Of a stretch of DNA of 64,000 nt, positions 34,028 to 47,900 are shown in pieces; within the stretch, counting starts at the first letter, position 1, and every line of letters begins with the position of its first letter. This DNA comes from Ooceraea biroi (taxonomy: Eukaryota > Arthropoda > Insecta > Hymenoptera > Formicidae). Under the pieces are notes generated by a model. That model searched no databases and had not been told where the DNA came from. It worked only from the letters and a program-made list of their open reading frames with translations. Made by a program: the position numbers and the translations under genes. The stretch spans positions 8,773,475 to 8,837,474 of the forward strand of contig NC_039517.1 of assembly GCF_003672135.1 (NCBI RefSeq), given 5' to 3'.

Positions 34028-36931
34028 AATTTATTTGTCCAACGTAGAGCAAACTGTTTGTACATATATAATAGAATTTAAAAGAATATTATGCATATGT
34101 ATGTATGTCAAAATATATGCATATTAGTGACGCATCCATATATTCATTTCCCTTTCGTTATTCGCAATGTCGTTGAATCATTTATATATCATATAAGCAA
34201 CTCTATTTTTCTTGATTTCTTCTTTATGTAATGAATGCCACTACGTATTTGAAATCGAAAAATTAGATGAAACGAGAAAATTCAAAACGACCAAGCTTTC
34301 TTCATTTCATCTTAACTTCGTACTTACTTGATCTTTATTTCTTCCTATAATTTCTCAAATTACCGATCAGGTTCAGGCAAATTCAGTTCAGACAAGTTCA
34401 GAACAGCAGTGAGTATCTTTTCCATTTAATATCTCACCTGAATATAACGCCTACGCGACCACCTTGCGATTAATGACACGCACAAGATCTGTCGATGTAT
34501 CTGGAGGCGAGAGAATGTCCGCAAGGCGGGCGCAAGCGCACTTTCGGCGACCTTGCAATCAATGCCGCGCGTCGGCCTCGTGCAGTCTTCGGCAGAATCT
34601 GACGTTGCGAACATGGGAAGCTCGCGTGACGTGCACGCGATATCGCCGAATGTCAGTTATCAAGAAGACATGCGATACATCTTCAAGCCGAGCAGCTGGA
34701 TCCTCGGCTCAATCGGCATCTGGCCGCTCACGATTTGCGGCGCCGGTCACCACGTATCCAAGATCGCGATCGTGATCTGCAATTTCGCGTTGAGCTTCGC
34801 GATAGTGCCGTGCATCCTGCACATCATCTACGATGAGAAGAACCTCAATATAAGGTTGAAGCTGTCCGGGCTGCTCGGCTTCTGTATCACCGCGATGATG
34901 AAGTACTGCGTCCTCACGATACGTCGGCCTGATATACAACGCTGCATCGAGCACGTGAAGAGTGATTGGTGGCAGGTCGGTGTTGTTTGATGCACGAAAT
35001 ACGGCACGAGGGGTAGAATCTGTTGTAAGGTGCCGGGAAGTAGCAGTGGAAGGTGATCGTAAGAAAATACGTGGTGGCGCGGAGAACCGATTGATGTAGC
35101 TTTCATTTTGGAGTGCTCCAATGTTTTACAGTCATGCTGTCCACGTAAATGTTGGTGTATCCTATGGCGTGTAATCTGTTCGTTATTTTTAAGATCTCCG
35201 CGAGTCAACGTCGTTTTGGAATGCGCCAGTGTTAAGTAACGTTAATTAGGAGTGATACAGTATTTGTTTCCGACTAAGAATTAAAATTTTCATCTTCGTT
35301 CGTTTTATAGTTTCTTCAATCAAACCTGCTAGTGCAGACAAATTTAAATCCAACAGCACTATGTATCTTTGCATATTTTGCTACTCTCTCATGCATTAAA
35401 GCGAATCTCGCGATTTCGGATGGTTCTATCGGCCTCGTAATTTGTAACGAGTAGCGATTATTCTCGCGCTCGTCTCTTGATAAATAGAATAGATGTAGCA
35501 ATACTGTGACAGGTGAAATTCAGTTCCGACCGCGAGCTGATGTTGAAGTATGCTGGTACCAGTCGCAGACTTTCCACGATCAGCGTGAGTTCCATGTACA
35601 TCGCCGGCTTTATTTATCATCTGATTTTACCGTTCTGCAACGTGCATAAAATCGACAATCAGACTATCAGGCCACTCGTGTATCCAACCTACAGTGAGTT
35701 TCATCAGAGCCAGATAAGTCCGATATACGAATTAGTATATCTGGCCCATTGCATGTGCGGATACACCATGTATACAGTCACGGCCGGATCATGCGGATTG
35801 GCAGCGATATTTGTCACTCACGCGTGCGGCCAGATCGAAGTGCTTGCATCTCGATTAGAGGATCTCTCGCACGGACAAAATTTTGGACCATCCTTGGACG
35901 TTAATCAAAGAATCGCTGCCATCGTCGAAAGCCACGTTAGGATACTGAGGTAATATTTGTGATACGGCAAATTAAAATCTAAAGTCTAAATCTAAACTTT
36001 ATTAAAATCTCACGATATATTATACTAATATAAAAGTCTTAACCTCGTAATTAAAAAATTCATAGTTCTGTTTCAGATTTTCGGCAGCTGTACGCGAACT
36101 TTTACAAGAACTATGTTTGCTGGAATTCGCCAGTTCTGTGTTCACGATGTGTCTGCCTGAGTACTACTGTATAGTGGTGCGCTAATATATACTAAAAAGA
36201 AATACTTAACAAGAGATCCAGAATTAAGTAGAATTAAATTTGCTACTTGTAATTTGATAGGATTGGCAGGATAGTGATACAGTCGGACTGACGACTTACT
36301 TTCTGCTCTTTGTTTCGTTTTGCTTCAATATGTACATATTATGTTACATCGGCGAGTTAATTGTGGAGAAGGTATCCATATTTCTTAGATTTTGTAATGT
36401 TTAATTATGATCCTTGCGCGCAATTATTATATATTATAATAAAGCTAATAATGAAGTACTGAAGAGGGAAAAATGAATAAATTCAGAACATAAATCTTTT
36501 CTGCGGGTAACGTTTCAGAGCAGTCAGATAGGATTAATGTGCTTCATGATCGATTGGTACCAACTGCCGGCAAAATCAGTTCGTAGTCTAGTCTTAATGA
36601 TCGCCATGTCCAGTCAGCCGATAAAGATCAGCGCTGGTCGGATGATAGATATATCACTGGCGACTTTTGGAAATGTAAGAAATTGCTAAAGATATTTATG
36701 CAGAGCAAATGTTTTACTGTTTTTAATAAAATACGTTAATTGACGCAAAAAGATTTGCTTGAAAATGTTTTGAAGATTTTGATATATATCATTTTTATGA
36801 GTAACTAGAACAAGTAAAATGGATTTTGATGCAAAGAAGGATATTATTTATATTATCTTAATATAATTTTTTATTAGGTACTTAAAACTAGTCTGGCGTA
36901 CCTAAGTTTCCTTCGGACGCTAATAATGTGA
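34028..36931 (+). repeat. Tandem unit carrying OR-11 (diverged)
   Basis: Shares the first 400 bp of the OR-9 and OR-10 units closely and the gene more loosely. It is the last unit; nothing similar follows OR-11. Confidence 0.75.
34613..36931 (+). CDS. OR-11: odorant receptor with split first exon, complete
   Basis: Six exons: 34613-34975, 35513-35949, 36077-36176, 36261-36371, 36519-36674 and 36878-36931 (TGA); 406 residues. ATG 34562 lies in frame upstream. The extra intron is at the same place as in OR-9 and OR-10 (after DWWQ) but longer (537 bp). Features: SWILGSIGIWPL, VTHACGQ, FNMYILCYIGELIVEK, KISAGRMIDISLATFGN and VLKTSLAYLSFLRTLIM. TM5 contains MCLPEYYCIV, with Pro where the others have Leu, which could kink the helix. 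It is the last gene of the array and borders the spatacsin gene about 0.8 kb away on the same strand. Confidence 0.9.
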
Positions 36932-37700
36932 ATATAATATAATGGTAGAAAAGATGTATAAAGGCTTAACAATAATGTTAAACGTTTATCTTCTACTAGA
37001 ATCTACATAAGCTAAATGTGAGCACAATTATTTTCTTTATATTTAATTTATATTAAAGTATTTTTGATTTCCTACGTTTGTCAGGAATGACGGAGCAGTG
37101 TTAAATCAGCTGATTGCTGTTACCAGTTGTTGGTCATGTTATTGATATCGGGGAGGCGTAAATTCGCACTGGTACTTTCCATAAATACAAGATGTGATTG
37201 CAAAACGAATAATATCTTGAATAAAAATCTAAAACCTGTATAGATAGACAGTTATCATTTGTGAGTGCTTGAATGAATGTGAATATAATGTATTGGTGAC
37301 TGCACTGTTCTCCCAGTTGCATTCCTTACTTCATTTAACCTCTATCTTTTGTTGCATTGTATATTTATCTTGTGTAATGAAGCTTCGTATAACAAATTCT
37401 GCGATATTTCCAATTTTATGGAAACTTTATGCACTTGAGACGTATTGTGATACTGAACGAGCTGTAAACTAATGGATACAATGAGATAAAGAAAAGGCAA
37501 ATATGACTTGACAATTCTGTACAATCTGCGAGCAGCCTTGTTGACAACAATCGCATCGTGACGCACATCATTAAAATATAGGAGTAACATACGTTTTTCC
37601 TACTTACATATTTCTTAAAAGAATTTTATAATTATATTAAAATATCTCAGTGGATCTGTACATCAGTACATGAGAATCGTGTTGTAAGCATTACCATAAA
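36932..37700. other. Spacer between the OR array and the spatacsin gene
   Basis: Mixed AT-rich DNA with no clear reading frame or repeat; it must hold the OR-11 terminator and the promoter and 5' UTR of the spatacsin gene. I cannot point to a specific start site. Confidence 0.5.
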
Positions 37701-40700
37701 ATGTCTGAGAAGAAAATTGTTGGGGGTATTCCCGTCGATTGTCTAACTGGAGAATCAGCTGCAATATGGTCCGGCTGGCGTACACTGGGAGACAGAGAGC
37801 TTGTGAGAGAAGCCTCTGCCAAGGGTACTCATATAAAATTAGCTCATAAATGCCTCGCATATAGGAGACACTCCTCTATAGAGCAAGCGTGTATATATTT
37901 CAACAAAGAAGTAGAAATTTGGATCAACGAGTTATTAAACAAAAAACAAGTTTACAGAGCTTCACATATTTTAAAGAATATGGTATACTATAATATTCTT
38001 TATAACATGAACAAAAGTTATAAATATTTTTAAATGGTAGTTTAAGTTACATTTGTATACATTTTCTTATAGGGAAAGGAGCCTCTGGAATATATTTTTA
38101 ACGTTTCTACAAAAAGCAAAGATCCAATCTTAAGGAATTACTTGTGTGAATACATGATAAATGCTAATGGATTTGAGACTCCGCATGTTACAGCATGGAA
38201 CATTATTAAATCCATTGCACAGCACGAGGACAAATATAAGTAAGTTGATAAAATTATATATATAACAGATAAGACTAGACAAGAGAGAAATTAATACAAA
38301 ATTAAAATATTGTTGCAGAATTCAAAACGGTTTAAGTTATTGTATATGTATAGATGATATAATAAAACTACCACAGAACATCAAAGAAGCCCTGTGCACG
38401 GAATTATATTTCTCTTTAGATAATTTAGAAATTTTGGGAAATGTATCTAACACGATTTTATGGGATTATTTATTATCTACTAATAAAATTGACACATTGA
38501 GGCTATGGATTGACGCAAGGTATAATCGAGATGTCTTCCAGAAGACGGATGAGATTGAACATCACTTAAAATCATTATTCACAAATTTAAATATCACATC
38601 AGATATGATTGAATCTATAGATTCTTCAAATGCTAGTCATCTGGTGAAACACTTAACGAAAAATCATTTATCCAGGTAATAACTGTGTAATATCTGTGTT
38701 TTATTGATAATCATTAATTATAGAAATCATAAATTATACAAATATTACGTAGAAAAACTAATATATAAAATTTCTTAATTTCAGATATGGAATTTATGTA
38801 AAAGAAGAAAGAAACGATTCGAAATTGCTATTAAATCGTTCCTTTGGCTGTGGTAATACAGTAGAAGAACTCAGTAGAATATTGTCTCTACCTTCCTGCA
38901 ACGTTGACGAAACGGACTTTTTGCGAAACATCGATCAACAGTTGTGCCTTAAACATTGCTCGCAGGAATTTCAGACTCAGGAAGATAGCTTGAAACTCAC
39001 GAGATTATTAAACGTATTAACTGACATGTGTAATACTCGAGATCATCACGAAGATGCGTTAACACGTGGAATTGTGGAATCGATTGATTATATTTCCGAT
39101 GACTTTGATGTTTATCTGAAAAAGGACTATTTGACAAGTTTGACGTTGATATTTTTACGATTGTGGCAAATGAGGAGCACGTATAATGAAGCAAACACTT
39201 CAGTGAAGAAGAAATTAATAAGAGACATATTTACGAGCAAAGTCGATTTACAAATTGATGATGCTCACGTCATCTCTCAAGATGCTCTACAATCTACACT
39301 CACACATGTACCAACTTTGCAACGCATCATTGAAGACCAAAGTGAAACAAATGAAATTACGGTATATGAATTATTAGACGGCTACAGGAATTTGAATACA
39401 AAACTGCTATTCAAGTGGCGCTTCAAAAATGAGCCGTTGCCTAGTTTTACTAGCGAAAGTCTCATTAAAAAGTACGGGCATCAGGAGACATTAACGTACG
39501 GCTATTATCTGAAAGAAGGCAGGCCAAATATGGCTGCGCATAGCTTAAAACGCGTTCAAGCTAAATTACTTGGAAATATATCTGCCCAAAGGTTCGTATC
39601 TATAATAAAAAATAGTTTATCTTGTCATCGTTAGCGTTAACAGTGCGAGTAATTTTAGGAAATCCAAAGCGGCCTTGTACGCACATGTTCTCGCCTTGAG
39701 AAATTTGGATAAGCCTGATATTGTGTGTAGCTGTATCGCCTTCATTGAATTGCTGGGAATCGACTCGAACAATTTACGACTGCACGTTACTGCAGCGGAA
39801 TATGTACAAGAGCAACTAAACATCTCCATAGGTAAAACATTGTATAATGCACTGCAATCATTGTGTAGGATTTTACGAGTGAAAGTTTGTGAACAACCAT
39901 TTTTTTATTACACAGGAAACTTGTTAGAAAACGTGATGTACAAAAGCCACAATGATCTGAAGTGCGTTATGTCTTATCTAGAACAGAGTTTCCAGAAACT
40001 TTTGCTGGACAAAAACTTGATAAATGACGGCACATGGTTTATTGAAGCGCTGAAAATGTGGGACGTCATCGTGCGGTTTGCACGAGTTCACAATTGCGCG
40101 CTGCCGAGTACACTGTTGAAATATTTGGCAGATCGCGATTTGTGGTTTGAATTTGTCGCAGTCAGTCATATCTTCGCTTATCCTACAAAACAGGTAACAA
40201 TCTACAAATAACAATGCTCTGATAAAAATATAACTTACATCGTATTCCATGATAGGTACTGGAAAAGGCGAGATTGTTCAGTAATGCGAACATTCGAGAG
40301 CACCTGCTAACGTGTCTGAATAACAGTAAACTCGGCAAATCTCAACCAAGCAGTGAGCAGAAGCTGAAATCTCGTGAAGTGAGGCAATCGTTATACTACA
40401 AAGTAGGAACGAAACAAGATGTAAGTTCTCTACCGCTAATCACAAATTCTAATTTCTATATGTCAAAAATATTATTTTCTTCAGGAATCTCCGGTATCCA
40501 GTCCGTTCAAATTGGAGACTGACGCGAATGCGACGGATGCAATCAGCACAGAGCATACGTCCATCTCGACTTCCTCAAATGATTTGTGGTTAACTATACT
40601 GAATTGTCATCAGAGTCAGGACCCACCAGGAGCATTGATCAACGCGTCTCGATTACATCTAAGACCCATATTAACTATTTTGGCTACATGTTACGAGGTA

Positions 40701-43700
40701 TGACTTTTTGTCTTCTTGATCTTGCACGTTATGCTTAGTTAGAATATTATTTTATATTTATAGCCGTCTTCAGTAGCAGCATATTGCTGTTGTTGGATGG
40801 CAATATCGACTGGCAGGGAAGACATACTTCTCGATTATGCGGAATGTTTGGAACAACAAGTGTGGCCTTCCGACAAGACATCAGAGTTGCTGAATCAAAT
40901 GCTTCAAGAGGGCTACATCAACACCATTAACTGGGCTTATAGAATTTTCATGCCTGTAAGTTCGATTATATAGCGGCCGAAAATTTGAAAATCCTTTCAT
41001 CGTGATCGGTACTTGCAGGATAGTATCCTGAATCCGTTCTTCGAGTTTCTGACGCAAGCAATCAGTTATGGCGAGTTCAAAGCGAGTCAACAGCATTTAG
41101 TAGAGTTCAAGTCACAATGTTCATCGCTTAAGTACAACGTACGTCCAAAAAATTACAAAGAATTAATCTTGATACACCACCAATTGAATGCTGAATGTAT
41201 GTAACAAAGCTTTATCTTTTTTTTAGAAAATTGTGGACTGGGATAGCGTCAACTTTACATATTTGAAGAATTTGTATTGGGTTGCACTCGTTGCAACTCG
41301 GTGCATCATCACGGCACTTGGCTATGGTTTTCAAAGCACACCGTTACGAATAAAGTTTCTTGAGGCATTAATCAAATGTAATTTTTCTGCAGATTTACCG
41401 AGTAAGACATTTATCCTGCTTTAATCCTGCTACGGATAATCACAGTGACATGTTAAACGTGATTACATACGCTACGCAGTTTCAGTACCGAATTTTCAAC
41501 GTTTGTTGGATATTACGAAAATTCTGCAGAAAACCGACGTAATATTAAACTTCAGAAGCGTAACTGTAATTGACGATATACACAATTTTGACGAAGAGAT
41601 TCAAAGATGCATCAACGAACTAGTGGCAATCGAGAATTACAATGCTGCCTTGGAATTAGCATGCCGTGCTGAATTAAACGCATCAGAAATCATATTAGCG
41701 CAAGTAAGATTTTTAATATCTCAGCTGAACGTTATACGTATACGTTGATATTAAATATAAATACGTAATGTTTTTTCAGTCTCGAAATACTTTCATACAA
41801 TCCATCAATGGAGATGGCCAAGTAAATTCTGCTTTTTGGATGCAATGTGCTCAAGATTTCGATAAGTACAACGTTTCCCCTCGAATAGCAGTTGAATTCT
41901 TCGTTGAACATGCTGAGAAAGTTAAATCGGACAAAGAAAGGTGAATAATATTTTATATAACGTGATGCGAATTCCAAAGCAAATAATTCTTAAGGCAAAA
42001 TGTTTTTTCTAGGTACGAAATCTTGAAACTGGCTTACGAAACCTTGAAGAATACCGAAATCGAACAACAAACTATTGACACTTTGGAAATGGCAATGTGG
42101 AAGTCGTGTATTTTAGCCGGACCCGAAAATATAGAGTTCGATTGTAATGATGGCATTTTTAATAAGTTAAAAACAGAGCTGCTATCTGGTTTGGATAACT
42201 TACAAGTCACGTGCTCCTTAGTAGACGAAAATGAAGAGAACTCTGCCGAAGTTTTGTTGAATCGGCTGATTGATCTAGGCAAATTGGATACTGCCTTACG
42301 AATAAGCAAAATTTTCAATTGCAATCACAAAGTAAGTAGTGCGCATAGATATAGCTGTAATTTCTTGTTAGTATAACTTGCACATATATTTGTAATGAAG
42401 CATTCAGAACAAAAGGTTATTTTATAGGACTTGCAAATATTGATGCTATGTTTGAGCCTAACAGAGGGTGAAATTTCACCAGCAGAATTAACCGCGCAGC
42501 AAAGGAATCTCCTAGAAGGGACAAATAAGAGCAAACAGCAAAAGTACAGCACTTTGCGTAATCGCGGTCTGCAAGGATTATCTTCATCCCGTAAGTTTTC
42601 TTGTGTTTTGTATTAATATTTCTATATTACATTTGCCTAAATTGTGCCGACACATGATTTTATTTGATACATTGCTTCTGCAGTAAGTACAATTCCGACA
42701 ACGGGAGAATCCAGCAAAACGCTTGATGCGAAAATCGCTAGCAATTACCAGTTGCAAATGGAGTGCATTTCGATCTTAGAAAGATTGTCAGAAACCCTCA
42801 AACATGGAAATGAAATATGCCTGAGAATTGTTCTTTGTTATAAACTCGCTGTACGCTTAGGAAAGACGTACGAGTCGTTGCTTATGCTGAACGATTCAAT
42901 CAAGTTTTTGCAGGAGGTTGTAGAAAGTAACGTCGAGAGCAAATTTGACATTGCTAATGATATAATAGTATCGTATAGAATTACGACGGAAAGCGTGGCA
43001 ACTTTTCTGACTGAAAATATTACAACGTACATAAGTCGTGCCATAGAAGGTAAAAGATTGTCATTTATTTTTTATTCGACGCTGCTAAGCATTAAACTTG
43101 ATATTAAAAACGTTTTTAATAATTTATAGATGGACAGGAAGATCTGATTTTTATGTGGGGTTACTCTATGAATGCGCACTTTCACCTAATAATGGAGCTC
43201 TGTAGCGACGTTTCATTATTAGGCTTGAAATTATTGAAGGTAGCACAATCATTGCTGGGAAGATACATTAGCACTCACGATGAGAAGAAAAATGGTGAGT
43301 TATTTATCTGTTGCATTACTAGATTGCTTTTTATATGATAATATAATATAATTTAATTTATTACGTTGCAGTATCAACATTAAAAACAATAGTGGAATTA
43401 TTAATAAGATCCCATGATTGTTTTACGGCTTCCTGTAACATGGAAGGAATAGCCTCAGTATTACGAAAGTGTCAAAATCTGGCGAATACGCTACAAATCT
43501 TGAAGCACTGGGCTTTATTGGTATATTAATTAATATCGAAAAAGTTGTTCTCTTCAAATTAAATAATTTACATAAATTTCGCTTTATATTAGGTACGACT
43601 TGTAACCGGCGTCGGTCGATTTACCGAGATGAATTACATATTCCAAATTTTGAAAGAAAATGATCAATTCGAGTTTCTACTGGGACAGGGCTTAGATAAG

Positions 43701-44794
43701 GTATTTGTGTATCATAAATATCACATTCTCTAGACACACATTTTTATATTATTATTTACATTATGTATATATCTTTTTCTTAAATCATACTTTTTGATCG
43801 AGCAGGTACCGGGTCTGAAAATGGCATTGCTAGAATTCTTGAAGCGGCAGTGTCCGGAAAATAAAGAACTATTTACTCTAGTAGCCCTTCACTTTCGTTT
43901 GTACTACGAAATCGCGCTCATGTGGGAGAACGAGGCGAAAGAAGTGATTGCAAAATTGATATCCGCCGTATTGAAAGAGTGTGGCAAAGGCGTGACTGGT
44001 CTCCCAGTGGAAATAAAATTAACGCGAAATGACAGCGTCCACAAACAGTTGCAATTGGCAGTGACCAACTTCACTCACGCCACTCAATATTATTTGCAGG
44101 TAAAATATCTTGGAAGTATCTCAAGCGGAAATGATTTTTAAAGAAATAATGTGTTTCACTTTTAGGATAATAAATTAAATCTCGCCAGCCGGTGCTCGCA
44201 TCAGGCACAACTTGTCGCCCTCCAGATTGCGTTGCTGAATGCGATACCGCAAGATCAGCAAGCGGTATGTGTACTGAATCTGAAGAGCGACGAGATAGAC
44301 AGAACGCTGTTGCTGATATTAAACTTTCCTCAAGCTTTAATTGTCACGCGTGCTTACAATTATCATGCCGACTGGGCTAATCTTATTTATCACCACTGTA
44401 TTCTGAAAGGGGAGACGAGATACCTCAAAGAATTCATGACAGTAAATAGTCTGACACCTACGATTGTACAAGATTGCGCGCGTAGGTGAGTTCACTGCGA
44501 TTTATCCATTATTTAAAATGAAGTTTAAATTTGTGTATAAAGTTTCCATAAATATGTTTTTAAATATTTATTTAAAATAATTTGATTTTTAGATACAGAT
44601 TAGAAAAGAGTATCAACCATTCCATGACCGACAATATGAGAACTCTAGTATCTCAGTTATCAGACGTCGAATGTAAATACATGCTGGCTAGTCAACTTGG
44701 CTTTAAAGACATTGTGGAGGAAATGCTCAATGATCCTATACTGGGTTCCTACTTGAAAGATACGATTTGGAAGAAGGGATATACCGCCTCATGA
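37701..44794 (+). CDS. Spg11: Spatacsin (SPG11) orthologue, 22 exons
   Basis: Exons: 37701-37982, 38073-38239, 38319-38675, 38785-39591, 39659-39831, 39916-40193, 40256-40420, 40485-40697, 40764-40955, 41019-41138, 41227-41401, 41486-41703, 41780-41940, 42013-42331, 42428-42590, 42684-43049, 43130-43294, 43372-43520, 43593-43700, 43806-44099, 44166-44485, 44593-44794. All phases agree and the sum is 5,394 bp, 1,797 residues. Recognition rests on the C-terminal third (about 1264-1797): RLVTGVGRFTEMNYIFQIL, ALLEFLKRQCP, LNFPQALIVTRAYNYHADWA and ILKGETRYLKEF match the conserved spatacsin C-terminus, as I recall it. Spatacsin, known from mammals, works with spastizin and AP-5 in lysosome re-formation from autolysosomes. 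Human spatacsin is about 2,440 residues; the difference is mainly at the N-terminus, so either the beta-propeller part is absent or upstream exons were missed. ATG context is good (CCATAAAATG). Confidence 0.9.
39832..39915 (+). other. 84-bp stop-free intron of the spatacsin gene
   Basis: Donor GTAAAA and acceptor TTTTTTTATTACACAG look genuine, but the intron is a multiple of three with no stop in frame. Retention would add 28 residues between exons 5 and 6 (1,825 in total) without disturbing the rest. Confidence 0.7.
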
Positions 44795-44988
44795 TGTAAC
44801 ACATTACTCGGTGGTGCTCGGCATAATCGTCATCGGATAAAGAAGACTATAGACACTGACACCGCAGCATATTGTTACACATACTCTTACTGTTATCGCA
44901 AGCAATATAAAATTGTAATACTTTTGTCAATGTATTATTATTTATATTATTATCAATACACAGTATTTTTATATTCCGATTCTTATTT

Positions 44989-44994
44989 AATAAA
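44989..44994 (+). terminator. Polyadenylation signal of the spatacsin gene
   Basis: AATAAA about 195 bp after the stop codon, followed within 30 bp by T-rich DNA (ATTCTGTATGTCTTG), a normal arrangement for cleavage and polyadenylation. Confidence 0.7.
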
Positions 44995-44999
44995 TATAT

Positions 45000-47900
45000 T
45001 CTGTATGTCTTGATTATTATTTATAATGAAGCTTACAATTATTAAAACAATTTAGTTGTCATCACATTAATAAAAAGAAGCTAACGAAATTAATTTCTTT
45101 TGTAAAAAAATAGTTTAATTTGTAGGCATTCGACGTTGCGTTGCTCGAATTTGAAATTCTATTTATCACGTTTGTGTCTATCCATCACCTGTTTGCCGTC
45201 TTCTGTTGATATCTAACAAGGCCACAGAGGAAAGTATAAATTCGCTTGCTTGCGGAGACATACAGACATTCGACGTTCAGTAATTTGGTAACATCGGCGA
45301 AGAGCAACCGTAACGAGAAGCCCGGAAAGTGATAATAAAGCGAGTGACCGTTCTGACTCCAATCCTCGACACTGTATTCTTCATAATAAAGAACAACGAT
45401 TATAAACCAATTTTTGCCCTATAAATTAAACTGTGTTATGGAATCGTACCATTTGCTGATATCTCGCCAATATCATTACATTCTACTGCGTGTTATTTTA
45501 TCGATTTAGGGGTTGCTGAAGTAAGGGTAGGAAGGCTTCCGTCGGTAACATAAACCCTCATGTAATCATGATTTTTTAATTTTATTTCTGCTCTTTATCA
45601 TTAAAAGATATTGATCTATAACATTTCATGTCATTTTACCTATTATTTATATTCGTTAAAGAAAATTTATACATTAAAATTATTAAATATTCTGATGAGA
45701 GATAAAATCGTATCCTTTTATGACAACTGTAGCTGTGCGTGTCCAGCAGAGAATGATTAAGAAAGATAACTTGTCTGTCACGCGTATCACCTTTATCATA
45801 TGATAGTCTGATTTCTTATACACGTATGTGATGCGTGTCATACAGGGACTCCATTTTGAATTGATAACATATTATTGCAAATGTTCGATCTGACGTAGAC
45901 TGATGCTTCTTTGCGTGAGATGTCGGCTATTATGTTAACAGAAAATGTCAAGAATAACTGCAAAAATCACATACTGATTTGATATACAGATATGAAGTAC
46001 AGATATATCTTGATTTGTTCAAATATAATTATAGTGATGTAAAAATCAGTAATCTAATTTTCTTTTTATAAAGCAAGCTATTATAGTGATTAAGTGTTTA
46101 TCATATATTGTAGATAAAATGCAAAAATAGAAAGAAGTTCGCCGGAAAGTAATTCCATGCGGTTATTTTAATAAACATGGAAAATGACTCCATTTATCAT
46201 TTTAAGACCTGCTATTTTTTTGTGCTGGCGAATCTGTGAATGCCGGCACAGTTTTTCAGGCTTTATTACTAACATTTAGCATTTTAATGAGCTAGCTTTT
46301 TCAGAAATTACATTACAACAACCATACGTTCGTAAACAGAAAAGAATAACCGGGAATAAAAAGCGTTATGTCTTAATTCGTTTATTTGTTACGTAAGATT
46401 TGCAATGTTGCAGGGCACGCGTATACATTCCTCCCATGTATCTTGATATCCATGAATTTTCCTGCGCATAAAACGCACGCAATTTTATTTTATCGCGGAC
46501 TGCTTTTTCAAAAGTTAAAGGGTACACTGTCTAAAGAATCCGGATGCTTTCTTTTGAGGACAGGGAGTTCAAAGGAAGGTTTCACCTCCGATGCTCATTG
46601 CAATTGTCACGCACGGGGAATATACATGCACGCGCGAACGAACAGCGGAAAAACATCCATATCTAAAGATGTCGATCAGAATAACAACGGAATAACATAT
46701 TCTAAATTTAATACGTGCACACACACCATATACATTAAGTATATCCCAAATGCAATTCACGTATACCATCGGATCACTGTAAGGATTATGTATTATACCT
46801 ACTATAATTTCTTAGTATACACATATAATAGCAAAGGAACGAGAAAATACCAACTTCAACAGTTTTTCAACAGTTCAAGCTTTCAACAGTTTTTTAAACT
46901 TCATTTAAAAAACGGAACAGAGAACAGAACATAACTTCATTCTTGCGGCAAAGAGATAAATCATTACAAATATTGTACCGTATCTCATTAGAGATTCAGC
47001 GCACGAACGCGATTTACGACGGTACAACGGTGTTCTCCACGGAAAATTTACGTGTAACGCGGGGCGTGAGTCTTGCCTGTGCGTCTTTCCCAACTCACGA
47101 AAGCCGCTCACCGCGCGTATAATTTCGGTATTTATGGGATTAATGCCTCCTGCGCGCTTCTCCTCGTGTGCACGATACCTAGAGAGATGGGTTTTCGATA
47201 GATCGATCAGGCCAGCTGGCGTTGGGCACGCGCTGCTAAGCCGCTTACCTTCGATGCCTGTCCCGAAAAGTTTTGCGCTTTTTTGGAAAATCGCGGGAAC
47301 GCACTCGCGCGCGCACGGGTCCCGTAATCCGACAGCCGCTGGTATTAACGGTAATTTCGAGGGAATGGAATGATAATTGATTTCGAAGGGGACTCGGACA
47401 AGACGGCATCCGTCGTGTGCATGCACGCGTGCGTGCGCGTAATGCACGCAACCGCGCCGCGTGTCGCGCGAAATTCCTGAGACAAGATTACGCCTCTCGT
47501 ATGTATGCATCCTTCCGTATAATCCTTGTAGTGTAGAAAAGTAGGGTAATAGCGGATCAAATCAGAGTACCTGCTTATTTTTGTCAGAGGCACTACGATA
47601 AATTAGTGCATTAAAGGAGAACGCGCATCAGCCTGTCTAAATGCGATCAAGTATATTAATAATCGCGTCTTACTTTCTCTTTGAAACGTCTCTCCTGCCT
47701 TTCTATGGGAATAAACGAATATCCGGTTTAACTTCCCATATACCTATCCTTTTCTACGTCGCTGTCCCCCTAAACAAAATTCGCCCTGACAAAAAGCAGA
47801 ATCTGAAAATGAAGTATGGATAAAACGACTTGACTAAATGCGCGATATCATACATGTATAAAAGTGCTATTATAATTGTTCGATTATATCACGTTTCACG

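Noticed and set aside
46386..46934. 182-codon open frame on the plus strand
   Set aside because: Low-complexity composition, no recognised domain, no splice-linked neighbours; probably chance.
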